From Butyrivibrio proteoclasticus B316 (lineage in GTDB: Bacteria; Bacillota; Clostridia; Lachnospirales; Lachnospiraceae), in contig NC_014387.1 of NCBI RefSeq assembly GCF_000145035.1, forward strand, positions 2,222,001 through 2,286,000: a stretch of DNA of 64,000 nt, written 5' to 3'. Below are positions 25,559 to 34,493 of this stretch, one piece after another (the first letter of the stretch is position 1; each line of letters starts with the position of its first letter). The translations under genes and the position numbers were made by a program. A model generated the notes under the pieces. The model did no database searches and was not told the origin of the DNA. It saw only the letters and a program-made list of their open reading frames with translations.

Positions 25559-27862
25559 TTATTGCAACAACTTGTTAGCTTGAACAGCCTTGACATAAAA
25601 TAGCGTCAGAGGCAAAAACGACTGGGCAAAATTCTTGGTCGGGCCATTCCCAACCATAACTGTATCTTCCACAATTCTCTTGGTAAAAGAGATACCGCTC
25701 TGGGATGAAATCTGCTTGTAAAAAGTCTTAAGCCCATAGTCAAGGTATCTGTCTTCTTTCGTGATCTCATAAGCTATAGCCATAGACTCTAAAAGAAGTG
25801 TATTGTTACCGTTTCTGGCAAGGCTTGGAAGCTCTTTATAGTAAAAAAGTCCGTTGGGAGTTCTGCAGTTATCTACGATATCATCGATAGCCTTCATAAT
25901 GAGCTGCTTAACGCGCTCGCTCCCGTCAACCCTGTAGTAACGCATAAGTGAACCAACAGCCACAGAGATCATAAATCCAACCCTGATAGTTGTATTATCA
26001 GTATAGGCTGAGAGCCAGTTACCATATTTATCATTCCACTCTTCGAACTGTCCGACTATCCAGTCTGCTTTTTCAAGCCACTTTTTATCATGGGTCTCTA
26101 TATAAAGAGCCGTCAGACTTCTAAGTGCCCACCCGGTCTCCCTTGCGCCTATTTCGCCGGGAACCTGATAAGCAGGCGTATCCAGAAGAGCCAATACGTT
26201 TCGTCCAATTCCAATAGCTGTTTCAAGTGCCCTCTCATCTCCAGTGAAATGATAATGATCAAGAAGCCCCTCTACCCATTCATGGGAGCAGGCCATGATT
26301 CCACGTGTCCCCCTTCCGGGCTCCGAGTTTCCGCTGTGTCTCTTCTGATGCTCCCACTGACCGTTTACAAAAAGAGGATCTGTGTTGTAATGGCAAATAT
26401 CAACATCCATCCAGTGCCAGCAGGCAACATTGGCGTAATCAAACATTCTTCGGATGCCGGTCCTTGCATACATCATGTACATGGCATGAGGATAGTCATA
26501 TTCATTGTTGGTCCAGACCAGATTTCCGCCGCCTCTTCCCTGAGAAGTATAGCCTGGATCAGGCGCATCGCCCCAGTTCAGAATTCCATAGCATCTTGCA
26601 TGAGAATCCGCTTTATCGATCAGAGCAATCTCAACATCATCAATCTGCTCTTTCTGTGGAAGGAATATTTCCGGAAAAACACCGGCCTGCTCAAATATTT
26701 CAGGATCGACATACCCTGTATCGGGCATCTGATAAATTATGCTTCTGTTATTAAGCTCGTACAGATCTTCTCCTGCATCATGGAAATGCAATAGAAATCT
26801 CTGTTCTCTTGCCATTCCTGATTCGAATCTGACCGAATACGAATTGGAAATATCCATAAGTCTGTTTTTATCAGGTAAAAGAGAAATCTTAATTCCGTCA
26901 CTGCTTGCACTGATAGCCTTGGGATAATTCTGCTGTGCCTGAAAGACAGTCGCGCAAATCCCCACGCCATCTCCAAAATCAGAAACATCAGCCAGAAAAG
27001 TCCCATAAAAGACTTCTGCAAAATGCTCGTTAGCTTCTCTTTCAAGAAGCTCAGCTGTTATTGTCTTGGAAACCTCTTCTCCTTCATCACTAGTTTCAAA
27101 TTTGGTCTTAAAATTGGAAATACCCACAGTTGTGCGCGGAATCACCTTGTCTTTTCCCGTATTCCTGATTTCAAATGTAAGTTCATCAGGCTCAATAGTG
27201 TCCAGCGTACAGTTAAAGATTCTGACAGCAGCCTCTATCCAGGGCTTGTCACAGGTTATAGAAAGGCGAAGGGTAAACTTGATCCCCTCTCCCGACAATC
27301 TCTGATTATTGTCCTCAAAATGCCCCGAAGCTTCGATAATAGTAAAAATAGGACCATTTTCAACAATCTGCCATAATTCAAAGATTGGAGAAAAAACATA
27401 TCCGTCCATTTTAAGAACAGGGCCTATGAACTGATTTCTGGTAAATACATGTCCTTCATAGGATAGCTCTTGAAAAGGCCCATTCTGGAAATCAGCCACC
27501 CTGAAATTAAACACTCCATTGGATACAGAAATTGCAGTGTTAGTCCTTGTAACAAGGTTATTGTCAATTCCATCAGCAAAAACATTGCTGTTATCGATCA
27601 TGTCAGAAGTAGTAACAAGGACAAAATCCTTGGCCGCATTCCCCGGAAGTGTTCCCAAAAATCTCACGTAGATAAAGCGTATAGAGCCATCCTCCCAGGT
27701 GGAAGTTATCTTGATCTGCGAAGGGATTATCTTGCCGGAGTCAATAACCGCAAGCCTCTCGTACTCTTTGAGGGTAAGCTCTCCTTTTGGAAAAGGCACA
27801 CCTATACCCAGGAGTTCATTTTTTCTCTCATCTTTATACAGTTTATCAAAGTGTATTTTCAT
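25559..27862 (-). CDS. YetA/PcRGLX-like exo-rhamnogalacturonan lyase-family protein
   Basis: 767 residues, cytoplasmic by lack of a signal peptide. An N-terminal beta (RIFT-barrel) part begins with NELLGIGVPFPKGELTLKE and WEDGSIRFIYVRFLGTLP, followed by a central beta-sandwich (200-400) and a helical toroid from about 400 (YDYPHAMYMMYARTGIRRMFD, HKRHSGNSEP-like HQKRHSGNSEPGRG, GWALRSLTALY). This order fits the YetA/PcRGLX family, of which one member cleaves rhamnogalacturonan. It is 47 bp after the GH13 gene. Pectin-fragment breakdown is a reasonable guess; the actual substrate is unproven. Confidence 0.75.
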   Translation of the reverse strand: MKIHFDKLYKDERKNELLGIGVPFPKGELTLKEYERLAVIDSGKIIPSQIKITSTWEDGSIRFIYVRFLGTLPGNAAKDFVLVTTSDMIDNSNVFADGIDNNLVTRTNTAISVSNGVFNFRVADFQNGPFQELSYEGHVFTRNQFIGPVLKMDGYVFSPIFELWQIVENGPIFTIIEASGHFEDNNQRLSGEGIKFTLRLSITCDKPWIEAAVRIFNCTLDTIEPDELTFEIRNTGKDKVIPRTTVGISNFKTKFETSDEGEEVSKTITAELLEREANEHFAEVFYGTFLADVSDFGDGVGICATVFQAQQNYPKAISASSDGIKISLLPDKNRLMDISNSYSVRFESGMAREQRFLLHFHDAGEDLYELNNRSIIYQMPDTGYVDPEIFEQAGVFPEIFLPQKEQIDDVEIALIDKADSHARCYGILNWGDAPDPGYTSQGRGGGNLVWTNNEYDYPHAMYMMYARTGIRRMFDYANVACWHWMDVDICHYNTDPLFVNGQWEHQKRHSGNSEPGRGTRGIMACSHEWVEGLLDHYHFTGDERALETAIGIGRNVLALLDTPAYQVPGEIGARETGWALRSLTALYIETHDKKWLEKADWIVGQFEEWNDKYGNWLSAYTDNTTIRVGFMISVAVGSLMRYYRVDGSERVKQLIMKAIDDIVDNCRTPNGLFYYKELPSLARNGNNTLLLESMAIAYEITKEDRYLDYGLKTFYKQISSQSGISFTKRIVEDTVMVGNGPTKNFAQSFLPLTLFYVKAVQANKLLQ

Positions 27863-27909
27863 ATATGTTTGTATATCCTTATATAGACTTATGCGTATTT
27901 ATATGTAAT

Positions 27910-29214
27910 TCATATCTGCAAAAGATATCCTGTATAAGCTGGAATATCAAGTCCTCCGCCAAAATCAATCTCTTTTCCCGTGATAAGATCTGTTGCTCTT
28001 CCTGCTCTTGCATCAAAATCAGCGTGGAACTGATTCTCATCAGCATTAATTACAACTAAAACTCTGTCCCCTTCTGCTTCTCTTTCAAAAATGCACTGCC
28101 TGTTTGTAAGAAGAAGTGACTTAAAATCTCCATAGGACAGGGCTTTAGAGCCTTCTCTGCCTTTACAGAGCTTACTGATAACATCGGTAAGTTCATTCCA
28201 CTGAGGCTTATCAAAGCATGGTCTTAGAGCAGGATCTCCCTGGGATTTGTCAGCCTTCTCGCCCCACTCACTGCCATAGTAGATTGTAGGAATTCCGGGC
28301 ATACCAAACATAAGCGTGTAGATAAGCGGCAAGTGCTGAGGTCTCTGCAATACGCTGGCAATCCTGCTGACATCGTGGTTATCTACAAAAGATAAGAGGT
28401 GTTTACCCCTGTACAAAGTCCAGTTTTCAGGGCCGAACTGGCGCAGGAGCGAATGAACTATTTCAAAGAGATTCATGCTGTTAAGAGCGGAATGCATACC
28501 CTTGTAGCACTCGTAGTTAGTAGCACTGTGGCACAGATCATCGCCCATAATACGATTGTAATCTCCGCCTATCATCTCACCCATCAGGAAGAAATCTTCC
28601 TTCCATGCAGGTGTTTCACGTCTGAGTCTTCTGATAAAGTCAGGATCAACGCAATAGGCAACATCAAGTCTAAGACCATCTATTCCAAACTCATCGATCC
28701 AGAACTTAACACTTTCCATCAGATAATCTGTAACTGCAGGATTGCGAAGATTGAGCTTAACAAGGTCATAATTGCCTTCCCAGCCTTCATACCACAATCC
28801 GTCATTATAGTTACTGTTTCCTTCAAAGCTTATGTTAAACCAGTCCTTGTAGGGAGAATCCCACTTTTTTTCAAGGACATCTACAAAGCCAAAAAAGCCT
28901 CTTCCTGCATGATTGAAAACACCATCAAGGACAACCTTGATTCCCTCCTTGTGAAGGGCATCGCAAACCTTCTTAAAATCCTTGTTAGTCCCAAGGCGCA
29001 CATCTATCTTTTTGTAATCCCTTGTATTATAGCCGTGAGTATCAGACTCAAAGACTGGGTTGAACATTATGGCTCCGATTCCCAGCTTTTTGAAATGCGG
29101 GATCCAGTCAATCACCTTCAAAATCCTGTGTTCCAGCTTACCATCATTTTCAAAAGGAGCTCCGCAAAAGCCCAATGGATAGATCTGATAAAAAGATGTT
29201 TCATAAGCCCACAT
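27910..29214 (-). CDS. GH13 alpha-amylase-family glycosidase, cytoplasmic
   Basis: 434 residues with no signal peptide, so it acts on imported oligosaccharides. The (beta/alpha)8 barrel shows region I DGVFNH (97-102), region II GLRLDVAYCV with nucleophile Asp184, region III LMGEMIGG with acid/base Glu213 and region IV FVDNHD with Asp281. The lack of an N-terminal beta domain and the sequence YTLMFGMPGIPTIYYGSEWG suggest a maltodextrin glucosidase or cyclomaltodextrinase-like enzyme. GGAGGG precedes ATG 29214. It is first in the run GH13-YetA-EAL-hypothetical-GNAT. Confidence 0.92.
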   Translation of the reverse strand: MWAYETSFYQIYPLGFCGAPFENDGKLEHRILKVIDWIPHFKKLGIGAIMFNPVFESDTHGYNTRDYKKIDVRLGTNKDFKKVCDALHKEGIKVVLDGVFNHAGRGFFGFVDVLEKKWDSPYKDWFNISFEGNSNYNDGLWYEGWEGNYDLVKLNLRNPAVTDYLMESVKFWIDEFGIDGLRLDVAYCVDPDFIRRLRRETPAWKEDFFLMGEMIGGDYNRIMGDDLCHSATNYECYKGMHSALNSMNLFEIVHSLLRQFGPENWTLYRGKHLLSFVDNHDVSRIASVLQRPQHLPLIYTLMFGMPGIPTIYYGSEWGEKADKSQGDPALRPCFDKPQWNELTDVISKLCKGREGSKALSYGDFKSLLLTNRQCIFEREAEGDRVLVVINADENQFHADFDARAGRATDLITGKEIDFGGGLDIPAYTGYLLQI

Positions 29215-29300
29215 GTCTTGCCCTCCTGTTATCTTGCCCCTGTCAGCATGTACCTGTTCTCAGCTATTCTTGGATATAATGCATTCTCTTTTACCCATTT

Positions 29301-30245
29301 TCAGTTATTCTTTGAAAAAACTTTTTCAACTCTGAAAACAAGCGGATATACGCCAATTGTTACAAAGGCTACGATCGTGTATCTGATAAATCTTACTATG
29401 TTTGCAAGAAATACTCCTGAATCAAGAAATACCTTGCTAAATGGCATCTTGAGAAGTGTATTAAGTGCAAAATATATGATAAAGCCTCCAAGAAGCCTTG
29501 TTATGCACCACAAGGGCTTTCTGGTATTCTCAAATTTAACTACTCTTCTATCAAACTCTACAGATAGGAAAAAGCCTCCCATAAGGCCAAGTCCTGTGTA
29601 GTAGTCGGATGTCTTGCAGTATAAAAGTCCAATGCAGGAAATAAGGAAAATAATGAGATAGATGATCCATCTCTTTTCCTCGCTAAATCTTCTAACCAGT
29701 GCAGGAATCACAAATATGATCAGCGCACCTGAGAGCCAGCCAAATAGCACGTCTGTAGGATAATGGCAGCCTACAATCACCCTTGAAAGGCCTACAAGAA
29801 GTGGCAGGATAAATGCAACTGCCGTAAACACAGGCTTTTTATAAAACCTTGCAAGAGATCCATAGACAGTAGCTGAATTTGTGGAATGGCCACTTGGAAA
29901 AGAAAAGCCCTGCGCCGCAATGTCATATATATCTGCTTTCTTATCAACCGGTCTTAGACACTTAATTGTTTCATGGTCAAAATATGGCCTTCTCCTCCAG
30001 AAAAAATTCTTGATAAGAGGAGTAAATACCAGACCAACCATTACATTTGTTCCTATATATATCGCAGCCTTCTTGTCATAACACCAGAACAAAAAGCCAA
30101 GCAGAAGGATCAGTATCAGTTCTTCTCCAAAATATGAGAAGAAGGAAATAATACTTATTCCTGTATCTCCTATGGTTCTTTGCAGAAACTCCATTAACTC
30201 CACTTCAAAATCAAACCAAAAACTATTCCCAACAACTACTCCCAT
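29301..30245 (-). CDS. PAP2-family membrane phosphatase
   Basis: A 314-residue membrane protein with type 2 phosphatidic acid phosphatase motifs: KNFFWRRRPYFD (C1), FPSGHSTNSA (C2) and SRVIVGCHYPTDVLFGW (C3). After the catalytic core there are further membrane segments (about 190-310), longer than a minimal PAP2. ATG 30245 is chosen over 30284 because AAGGAG lies 9 bases upstream. Targets could be undecaprenyl pyrophosphate or other lipid phosphates. Confidence 0.9.
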   Translation of the reverse strand: MGVVVGNSFWFDFEVELMEFLQRTIGDTGISIISFFSYFGEELILILLLGFLFWCYDKKAAIYIGTNVMVGLVFTPLIKNFFWRRRPYFDHETIKCLRPVDKKADIYDIAAQGFSFPSGHSTNSATVYGSLARFYKKPVFTAVAFILPLLVGLSRVIVGCHYPTDVLFGWLSGALIIFVIPALVRRFSEEKRWIIYLIIFLISCIGLLYCKTSDYYTGLGLMGGFFLSVEFDRRVVKFENTRKPLWCITRLLGGFIIYFALNTLLKMPFSKVFLDSGVFLANIVRFIRYTIVAFVTIGVYPLVFRVEKVFSKNN

Positions 30246-30404
30246 ACAAACAATCTCCTTAAATGATTTTCTATAATCAAACAAGTATACTACATAATTC
30301 CCTTGTTTTAGCCATATATTCTATTGTATCATAAGGTTGCACTACGAATTATTGATAAATTCAAAACGTATAACTAATTTTTTATAAAAATGTTAAAAAC
30401 CTTG

Positions 30405-30433
30405 TTGACAAGTAGCCTTGAGCGAGGTATATT
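30405..30433 (+). promoter_or_regulatory. Promoter of the tRNA gene
   Basis: TTGACA (30405-30410), 17-bp spacer, TATATT (30428-30433). It lies 33 bp before the mature tRNA 5' end. Confidence 0.85.
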
Positions 30434-30465
30434 ATACAAGTCGGCTGCGGCGGACAACAAAATAT

Positions 30466-30539
30466 GGCGAGATAGCTCAGCTGGCTAGAGCACGCGGTTC
30501 ATACCCGCGGTGTCGAGGGTTCGAATCCCCCTCTCGCTA
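30466..30539 (+). tRNA. tRNA-Met (anticodon CAT)
   Basis: Cloverleaf by eye: acceptor GGCGAGA with TCTCGCT, D-arm GCTC-AGCTGGCTA-GAGC, anticodon arm CGCGG-TTCATAC-CCGCG with CAT, five-base variable loop, T-arm GAGGG-TTCGAAT-CCCCC. The second T-stem pair is A-C, a mismatch. The common form has CCCTC, which pairs fully. CCA is not encoded. CAT could also be tRNA-Ile2 read after lysidine modification, but the body resembles elongator tRNA-Met. Confidence 0.93.
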
Positions 30540-30545
30540 CTAAGA

Positions 30546-30572
30546 GGAAAGCATTTGATGCTTTCCTTTTTT
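30546..30572 (+). terminator. tRNA terminator
   Basis: GGAAAGCAT-TTG-ATGCTTTCC, a perfect 9-bp stem, followed by TTTTTT. It ends the single-tRNA transcript. Confidence 0.93.
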
Positions 30573-30581
30573 GTTGCACAA

Positions 30582-30627
30582 GACCGGCAAGCGAATGGAT
30601 GCTTGCATACTAATTCATTTGCCGGTC
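30582..30627. repeat. Large inverted repeat downstream of the tRNA
   Basis: A 15-bp stem, GACCGGCAAGCGAAT (30582-30596) with ATTCATTTGCCGGTC (30613-30627), with one wobble and one mismatch, around a 16-base loop that itself contains ATGC-TT-GCAT. No T-run follows. Its role is unclear. Confidence 0.7.
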
Positions 30628-30644
30628 GCAAGGACATAGAGCAC

Positions 30645-30678
30645 AAATGAGCCCCTGACTTAAGTCAAGGGCTCATTT
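30645..30678 (-). terminator. Near-perfect palindrome, probable terminator of the SGNH gene
   Basis: Two 17-bp arms (30645-30661 and 30662-30678), beginning AAATGAGCCC, differ at one position. It lies 19 bp after the SGNH gene stop and 70 bp after the tRNA terminator. Only three T residues follow on each strand, so terminator function is likely but not certain. Confidence 0.65.
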
Positions 30679-30696
30679 TGATAATTATCCATCTCA

Positions 30697-32331
30697 TTAC
30701 GGGTTATTTACAGTTTCTTCCTCAGAATGGCCGGCGGATCCTTCTAAAGCTTCCCCGGCGCTGTTACCGCTATTCCCGTTTTCCTCTTTTTCTCCTTCCT
30801 TTTTCTCGGACTCTTCCTTATTTTCTTCCTCAACTTTCTTTTTTTCTTCCTCTTCAGCTTTCTTTTTCTCTTCTTCAGCCTTCTTTTGTTCTTCCTCTTC
30901 GGCTTTCTTTTTCTCTTCTTCAGCCTTCTTTTGTTCTTCCTCTTCGGCCTTCTTTTTTTCTTCTTCAGCCTTCTTTTGTTCTTCTTCGGCTTTCTTCTTT
31001 TCTTCTTCGGCTTTCTTTTTCTCTTCCTCTTCAGCCTTCTTTTTCTCTTCTTCGGCTTTCTTCTTTTCTTCCTCGGCCTTCTTTTCCTCTTCAGCTTTCT
31101 TTTTCTTTTCTTCTTCAGCTTTCTTCTTTTCTTCCTCAGCCTTCTTCTTTTCTTCCTCAGCCTTCTTCTTTTCTTCCTCAGCCTTCTTCTTTTCTTCCTC
31201 AGCCTTCTTCTTTTCTAATTCCTCTTCAGTTTCCGAACTACTTTCAGTGGAAGCATCTGAGGCAGTCTGATTTTCTGGGGTCCCCATCATCATGTCCATA
31301 AGATCCTGGATCTTGCCTTCATCAATTCCGGAACCATCATCCATCGTAACTTTCATCCTATTTGGATCAGGCTTGATATATTTAACTACATACTTACCTT
31401 CATCAGATATTCCGGGCACAGGATGCTCTACTATGTACCTGAATATCGCTTCACACCCTTTTCCGGAATAATGAAGTCCATCACCGCCGTTATACTCTGG
31501 CTTGACCTGTCCGTTTGATCCTTTGAGGATTTCAGCAATATCGAGATAAAAAATATGCTTCTGTCTTGCGGTTTCCAGTAAAAACGCATTGTATTTGTCT
31601 ATCCATGCGTTCTGAACACTATTTTTGTAGATTCCGTTATCATCGACAGGGCCTATAGCTACAAGTACAATATTGGAATTAGGCGCCATCTTGGCTACAC
31701 TGTCTATAAGAGAAATAAATGTATTCTGATAGTGCGACTCGCTGGAATCATTGATCCCGTTTACTCCCAGGAGAATATAGATGACCGGAGCCTGATGCGA
31801 CGACAGATACGACTTTAAAGTATATTCTTTGCCGGCATTGTTAATAAATTTATTGGATGCAAATGCCGGATGTGATATGCCAATCTGCGCAAGAGCAGCA
31901 TCGTCATTGAAAAAGCCGTAGTTAACCATCGCAACTGTTCTGGAATCACCGAGGAATACGCATCTGTTAAGATATCCATCCTTGGCATTTTCTTTTTTCG
32001 CAAGCACAGTTGTATCCGGAGTAGATTCAGCCTTCATCCCCTCAGTGGCAGTCTCAACTACGGGCATATCTTCCTCACCAGAAGCTACATTCATAGTTTC
32101 TTCGCCGGCAGCCATTTCCTCACTTGCAACCTGGGTTTCACTGCCATTCTCTCTCCAAGCAATAAACACGGGACTTTTTATGAACATAACGAGCAGAATG
32201 ATCACAAATAAAGCCGCAATCACGACCGATGAGATGATGGTAATATTCTTTCCACCAAGGCCCTGCATGATTTCTTTGAAGCAGCTTCTCTTTGTCCCGT
32301 TATTACGTTTTCTGAAATTATCCTTACTCAT
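30697..32331 (-). CDS. Membrane-anchored SGNH hydrolase with long KKAEEE-repeat tail
   Basis: 544 residues from ATG 32331 (the open frame goes to TTG 32370). A basic cytoplasmic start and one membrane helix (about 30-53) put the rest outside. The SGNH/GDSL domain follows a low-complexity linker: VFLGDSRTVAM (Ser near 129), LLGVNGINDS, and GGDGLHYSGKGC with the Asp-His pair near 284-287. From about 370 to 515 the chain is almost wholly K, E and A in seven-residue units such as KKKAEEE. This is likely a rigid single alpha-helix. Perhaps a cell-surface O-acetyl esterase; the substrate is unknown. Third gene after the esterase and DUF1963 genes. Confidence 0.88.
   Translation of the reverse strand: MSKDNFRKRNNGTKRSCFKEIMQGLGGKNITIISSVVIAALFVIILLVMFIKSPVFIAWRENGSETQVASEEMAAGEETMNVASGEEDMPVVETATEGMKAESTPDTTVLAKKENAKDGYLNRCVFLGDSRTVAMVNYGFFNDDAALAQIGISHPAFASNKFINNAGKEYTLKSYLSSHQAPVIYILLGVNGINDSSESHYQNTFISLIDSVAKMAPNSNIVLVAIGPVDDNGIYKNSVQNAWIDKYNAFLLETARQKHIFYLDIAEILKGSNGQVKPEYNGGDGLHYSGKGCEAIFRYIVEHPVPGISDEGKYVVKYIKPDPNRMKVTMDDGSGIDEGKIQDLMDMMMGTPENQTASDASTESSSETEEELEKKKAEEEKKKAEEEKKKAEEEKKKAEEEKKKAEEEKKKKAEEEKKAEEEKKKAEEEKKKAEEEEKKKAEEEKKKAEEEQKKAEEEKKKAEEEEQKKAEEEKKKAEEEEQKKAEEEKKKAEEEEKKKVEEENKEESEKKEGEKEENGNSGNSAGEALEGSAGHSEEETVNNP
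30830..31216. repeat. Coding tandem repeat, 21-bp units
   Basis: About twenty degenerate 21-24-bp units encode the KKAEEE tail. Between about 31127 and 31211 at least four consecutive 21-bp units (CTTCTTTTCTTCCTCAGCCTT, given here as positions and key codons AAG-AAG-GCT-GAG-GAA) are identical. The two ends are more diverged, so the identical block is probably a recent expansion. Confidence 0.85.
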
Positions 32332-32354
32332 CCGGATACTTTTTCCTCCATGAA

Positions 32355-33326
32355 TTAATAACAATCCCAATTATATACTACTTTATCGAAATCCAGGTTT
32401 TTGAGATTTTCTTCACTTATAAAGAATCCACCAACACCGGAATCTCCCCACATGATGTCTTTATAATCTGAGTCCATCTGGAAAAGGAGAATGTCGTTCT
32501 CGCCGTTATCCCGAGGATCCTCTTGGGTAAAGAATGGATATCCAAACATTTTATGCCCAGCATTACTAAACGCTTCAGACAGGTAATCACTGTCATCAGC
32601 ATTCAAAAATCCGTACAGCTTGTAATACCCATCAATTTCCACTTCATTCATATCAATGTTATAAAGACTTTTTAGTTCTCCTGCTACTACGCTTTCAAAG
32701 GTATTACAGCTGCTGCCAATGAAGTCTGTATCTTCAGAGAAGGTTAGGCTGTAGCTCTTGGAAAGTGGCATATATTCATCATTTTCATGATCAAGATCAC
32801 TTGCAGCTCTTATTCCAAGCTCTTTTACGCTTGCCTCTGTAACAGAGGGGTCAATATCCTTGTGATAAACGACTTTGTAGCCCTTTTCATCATCAAGTCC
32901 ATTTATATCGTCGCAGCTTATAAAGAACTGTAAAATGCCGGTCTCAGGAAGGCGATTGTCGCTAACATCAGACAGATTTATCTGTGCAAGAAGTATAAGT
33001 TTATCGCCTTCTGAATTTACCGGATATTCCATATTGGATGGCCAATAGGGATAGCCTCCGAACTTGCTGTCTGTAAGCCCAATATCTGCCTTTTCTTCAG
33101 TTTCGATATTTATGACCTTTCTTTCTGTATCTTTTTTGATTCTCTCTATTAGAATATCAAGCTTTTCCCTCGGAATTACAAGCATGTTTTCTTTGACGAA
33201 AACGGCACCTGTAGCATCTGTATTATTACCGGTGTCATTCTTTAGATCAAACTCTGTTTTTTTTGCCTTTTCTGCGTCTCTGGCATTGGTCGCAGTAAGC
33301 GCTCTCAATATACTAAAAATCCCCAT
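32355..33326 (-). CDS. DUF1963 (YwqG-like) protein
   Basis: 323-residue soluble protein. The DUF1963 pattern is clear: SKFGGYPYWPSNMEYP, KLILLAQINLSD, GILQFFISCDD in the first half and AGHKMFGYPFFTQEDPR, DILLFQMDSDY and WGDSGVGGFFI near the end. YwqG relatives have no proven activity. The first 35 residues are an extra, variable extension. It abuts the esterase stop (TAA then ATG) and is 23 bp before the SGNH gene, so the three are one transcription unit. Confidence 0.87.
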   Translation of the reverse strand: MGIFSILRALTATNARDAEKAKKTEFDLKNDTGNNTDATGAVFVKENMLVIPREKLDILIERIKKDTERKVINIETEEKADIGLTDSKFGGYPYWPSNMEYPVNSEGDKLILLAQINLSDVSDNRLPETGILQFFISCDDINGLDDEKGYKVVYHKDIDPSVTEASVKELGIRAASDLDHENDEYMPLSKSYSLTFSEDTDFIGSSCNTFESVVAGELKSLYNIDMNEVEIDGYYKLYGFLNADDSDYLSEAFSNAGHKMFGYPFFTQEDPRDNGENDILLFQMDSDYKDIMWGDSGVGGFFISEENLKNLDFDKVVYNWDCY

Positions 33327-34451
33327 TTATCTCTCTCCTTTTTTATCATAAGCGATCTGCTTGAAAAGGTTGAACAGTCCGCTCTTGATCGCATTATTAT
33401 CATGATCAGCCCCGGTAATTTCATACCAGATGTGATCTGCCCCATTGACATCAAGTATTTCATGATACTGTTTAGGGTAAGTTCCAACTACAGAATCCCT
33501 GGTCCCGCAACATACTATAAATACATTGGGAACTACTGCATCGTCAGCAAATTTCATTTCACTTTCCTGAAGCTGTCCTTCGTGAGACATGAATTTATCC
33601 TTAGTAGGTACAATTCCAGGCGCTGCAGAAATCGCGCAAACATATCCAAAAAGTTCCGGTCTTTGAAGCGTTATGAAAATAGTTTCCCTTCCACCCATTG
33701 AAAATCCGGCGAGATAAGTATTCTCTCTTCCTGTAAGAACAGAATACTCACTCTCAATATGAGGCATCAGGTCATTAACAAGATCATTTATAAAATTGTC
33801 GTACGGAAGGACGCTTTTGCTATCAAATCCTGGTTTCTGATCTGGATCAGATGTTGCATACATATTTGGGCACACCACAATAGTCTCATCTATATTTCCG
33901 TCAGCTGCCATATTTCCTACTATTTCTCTTATCTTATTGGATTTATCCTGTGAAAAAGAATATTCATCACCGAAAATGCCATGCAAGAGATATAAAACAG
34001 GATATTTTTTATCCTCACTATAGTCAGCAGGCAGCAAAATACTGTAGCCTCTTTCCATGCCACATGTTTTTGAATAATATGTTCCATGTGTAAATTCGCC
34101 ATATGAAACATTGCCTCTCGTAGCTTCGTATATCACAGGACAACGATTTTCAATCTCATCATTAAGAACAAAAGTTGTATCGGCAGCCTCTGCCTCGTCC
34201 TCTGTTTTTATTCCAGTCGCAAATGAGCTTAAATCCTCGCTATCTGCAGTAGTTTCTTTATTACTTAGATTACTAGTTTCACTATCTGCAACAGCCTCAT
34301 TACTACTCGCATCTGCAGTACCACTGTTTTCTTCCACAATTGCTTCATTACTACTTGTTTTCATGTCACTCTCCCCTTGTGTATTAGCGCCGCACGCACA
34401 TAACACTGCGACCCAAAACGCCAATACTACGCATATACTTTTCTTTTTCAT
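33327..34451 (-). CDS. Exported esterase-D-like lipoprotein (alpha/beta hydrolase)
   Basis: 374 residues. A signal peptide ends with LCACGAN, lipidated at about Cys20. A Ser/Thr/Glu-rich linker of some 90 residues follows, then an alpha/beta-hydrolase: YPVLYLLHGIFGDE (oxyanion HG), YLAGFSMGGRE (nucleophile Ser), VFIVCCGTRDSVV (Asp) and GADHDNNAI (His). This is the esterase D/feruloyl-esterase-like family (CE1). It may release feruloyl or acetyl groups from plant polysaccharide, in line with a fibre-degrading bacterium. First gene of the trio. Confidence 0.9.
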   Translation of the reverse strand: MKKKSICVVLAFWVAVLCACGANTQGESDMKTSSNEAIVEENSGTADASSNEAVADSETSNLSNKETTADSEDLSSFATGIKTEDEAEAADTTFVLNDEIENRCPVIYEATRGNVSYGEFTHGTYYSKTCGMERGYSILLPADYSEDKKYPVLYLLHGIFGDEYSFSQDKSNKIREIVGNMAADGNIDETIVVCPNMYATSDPDQKPGFDSKSVLPYDNFINDLVNDLMPHIESEYSVLTGRENTYLAGFSMGGRETIFITLQRPELFGYVCAISAAPGIVPTKDKFMSHEGQLQESEMKFADDAVVPNVFIVCCGTRDSVVGTYPKQYHEILDVNGADHIWYEITGADHDNNAIKSGLFNLFKQIAYDKKGER

Positions 34452-34493
34452 TTATTCGTAATCCCCATTCTACTACGCTATGCATGCTAAAAT

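Noticed and set aside
30678..31301. Long plus-strand frame of Leu/Phe/Ser/Pro repeats
   Set aside because: It is the antisense shadow of the KKAEEE-coding repeat; it has no ribosome site and no domain.
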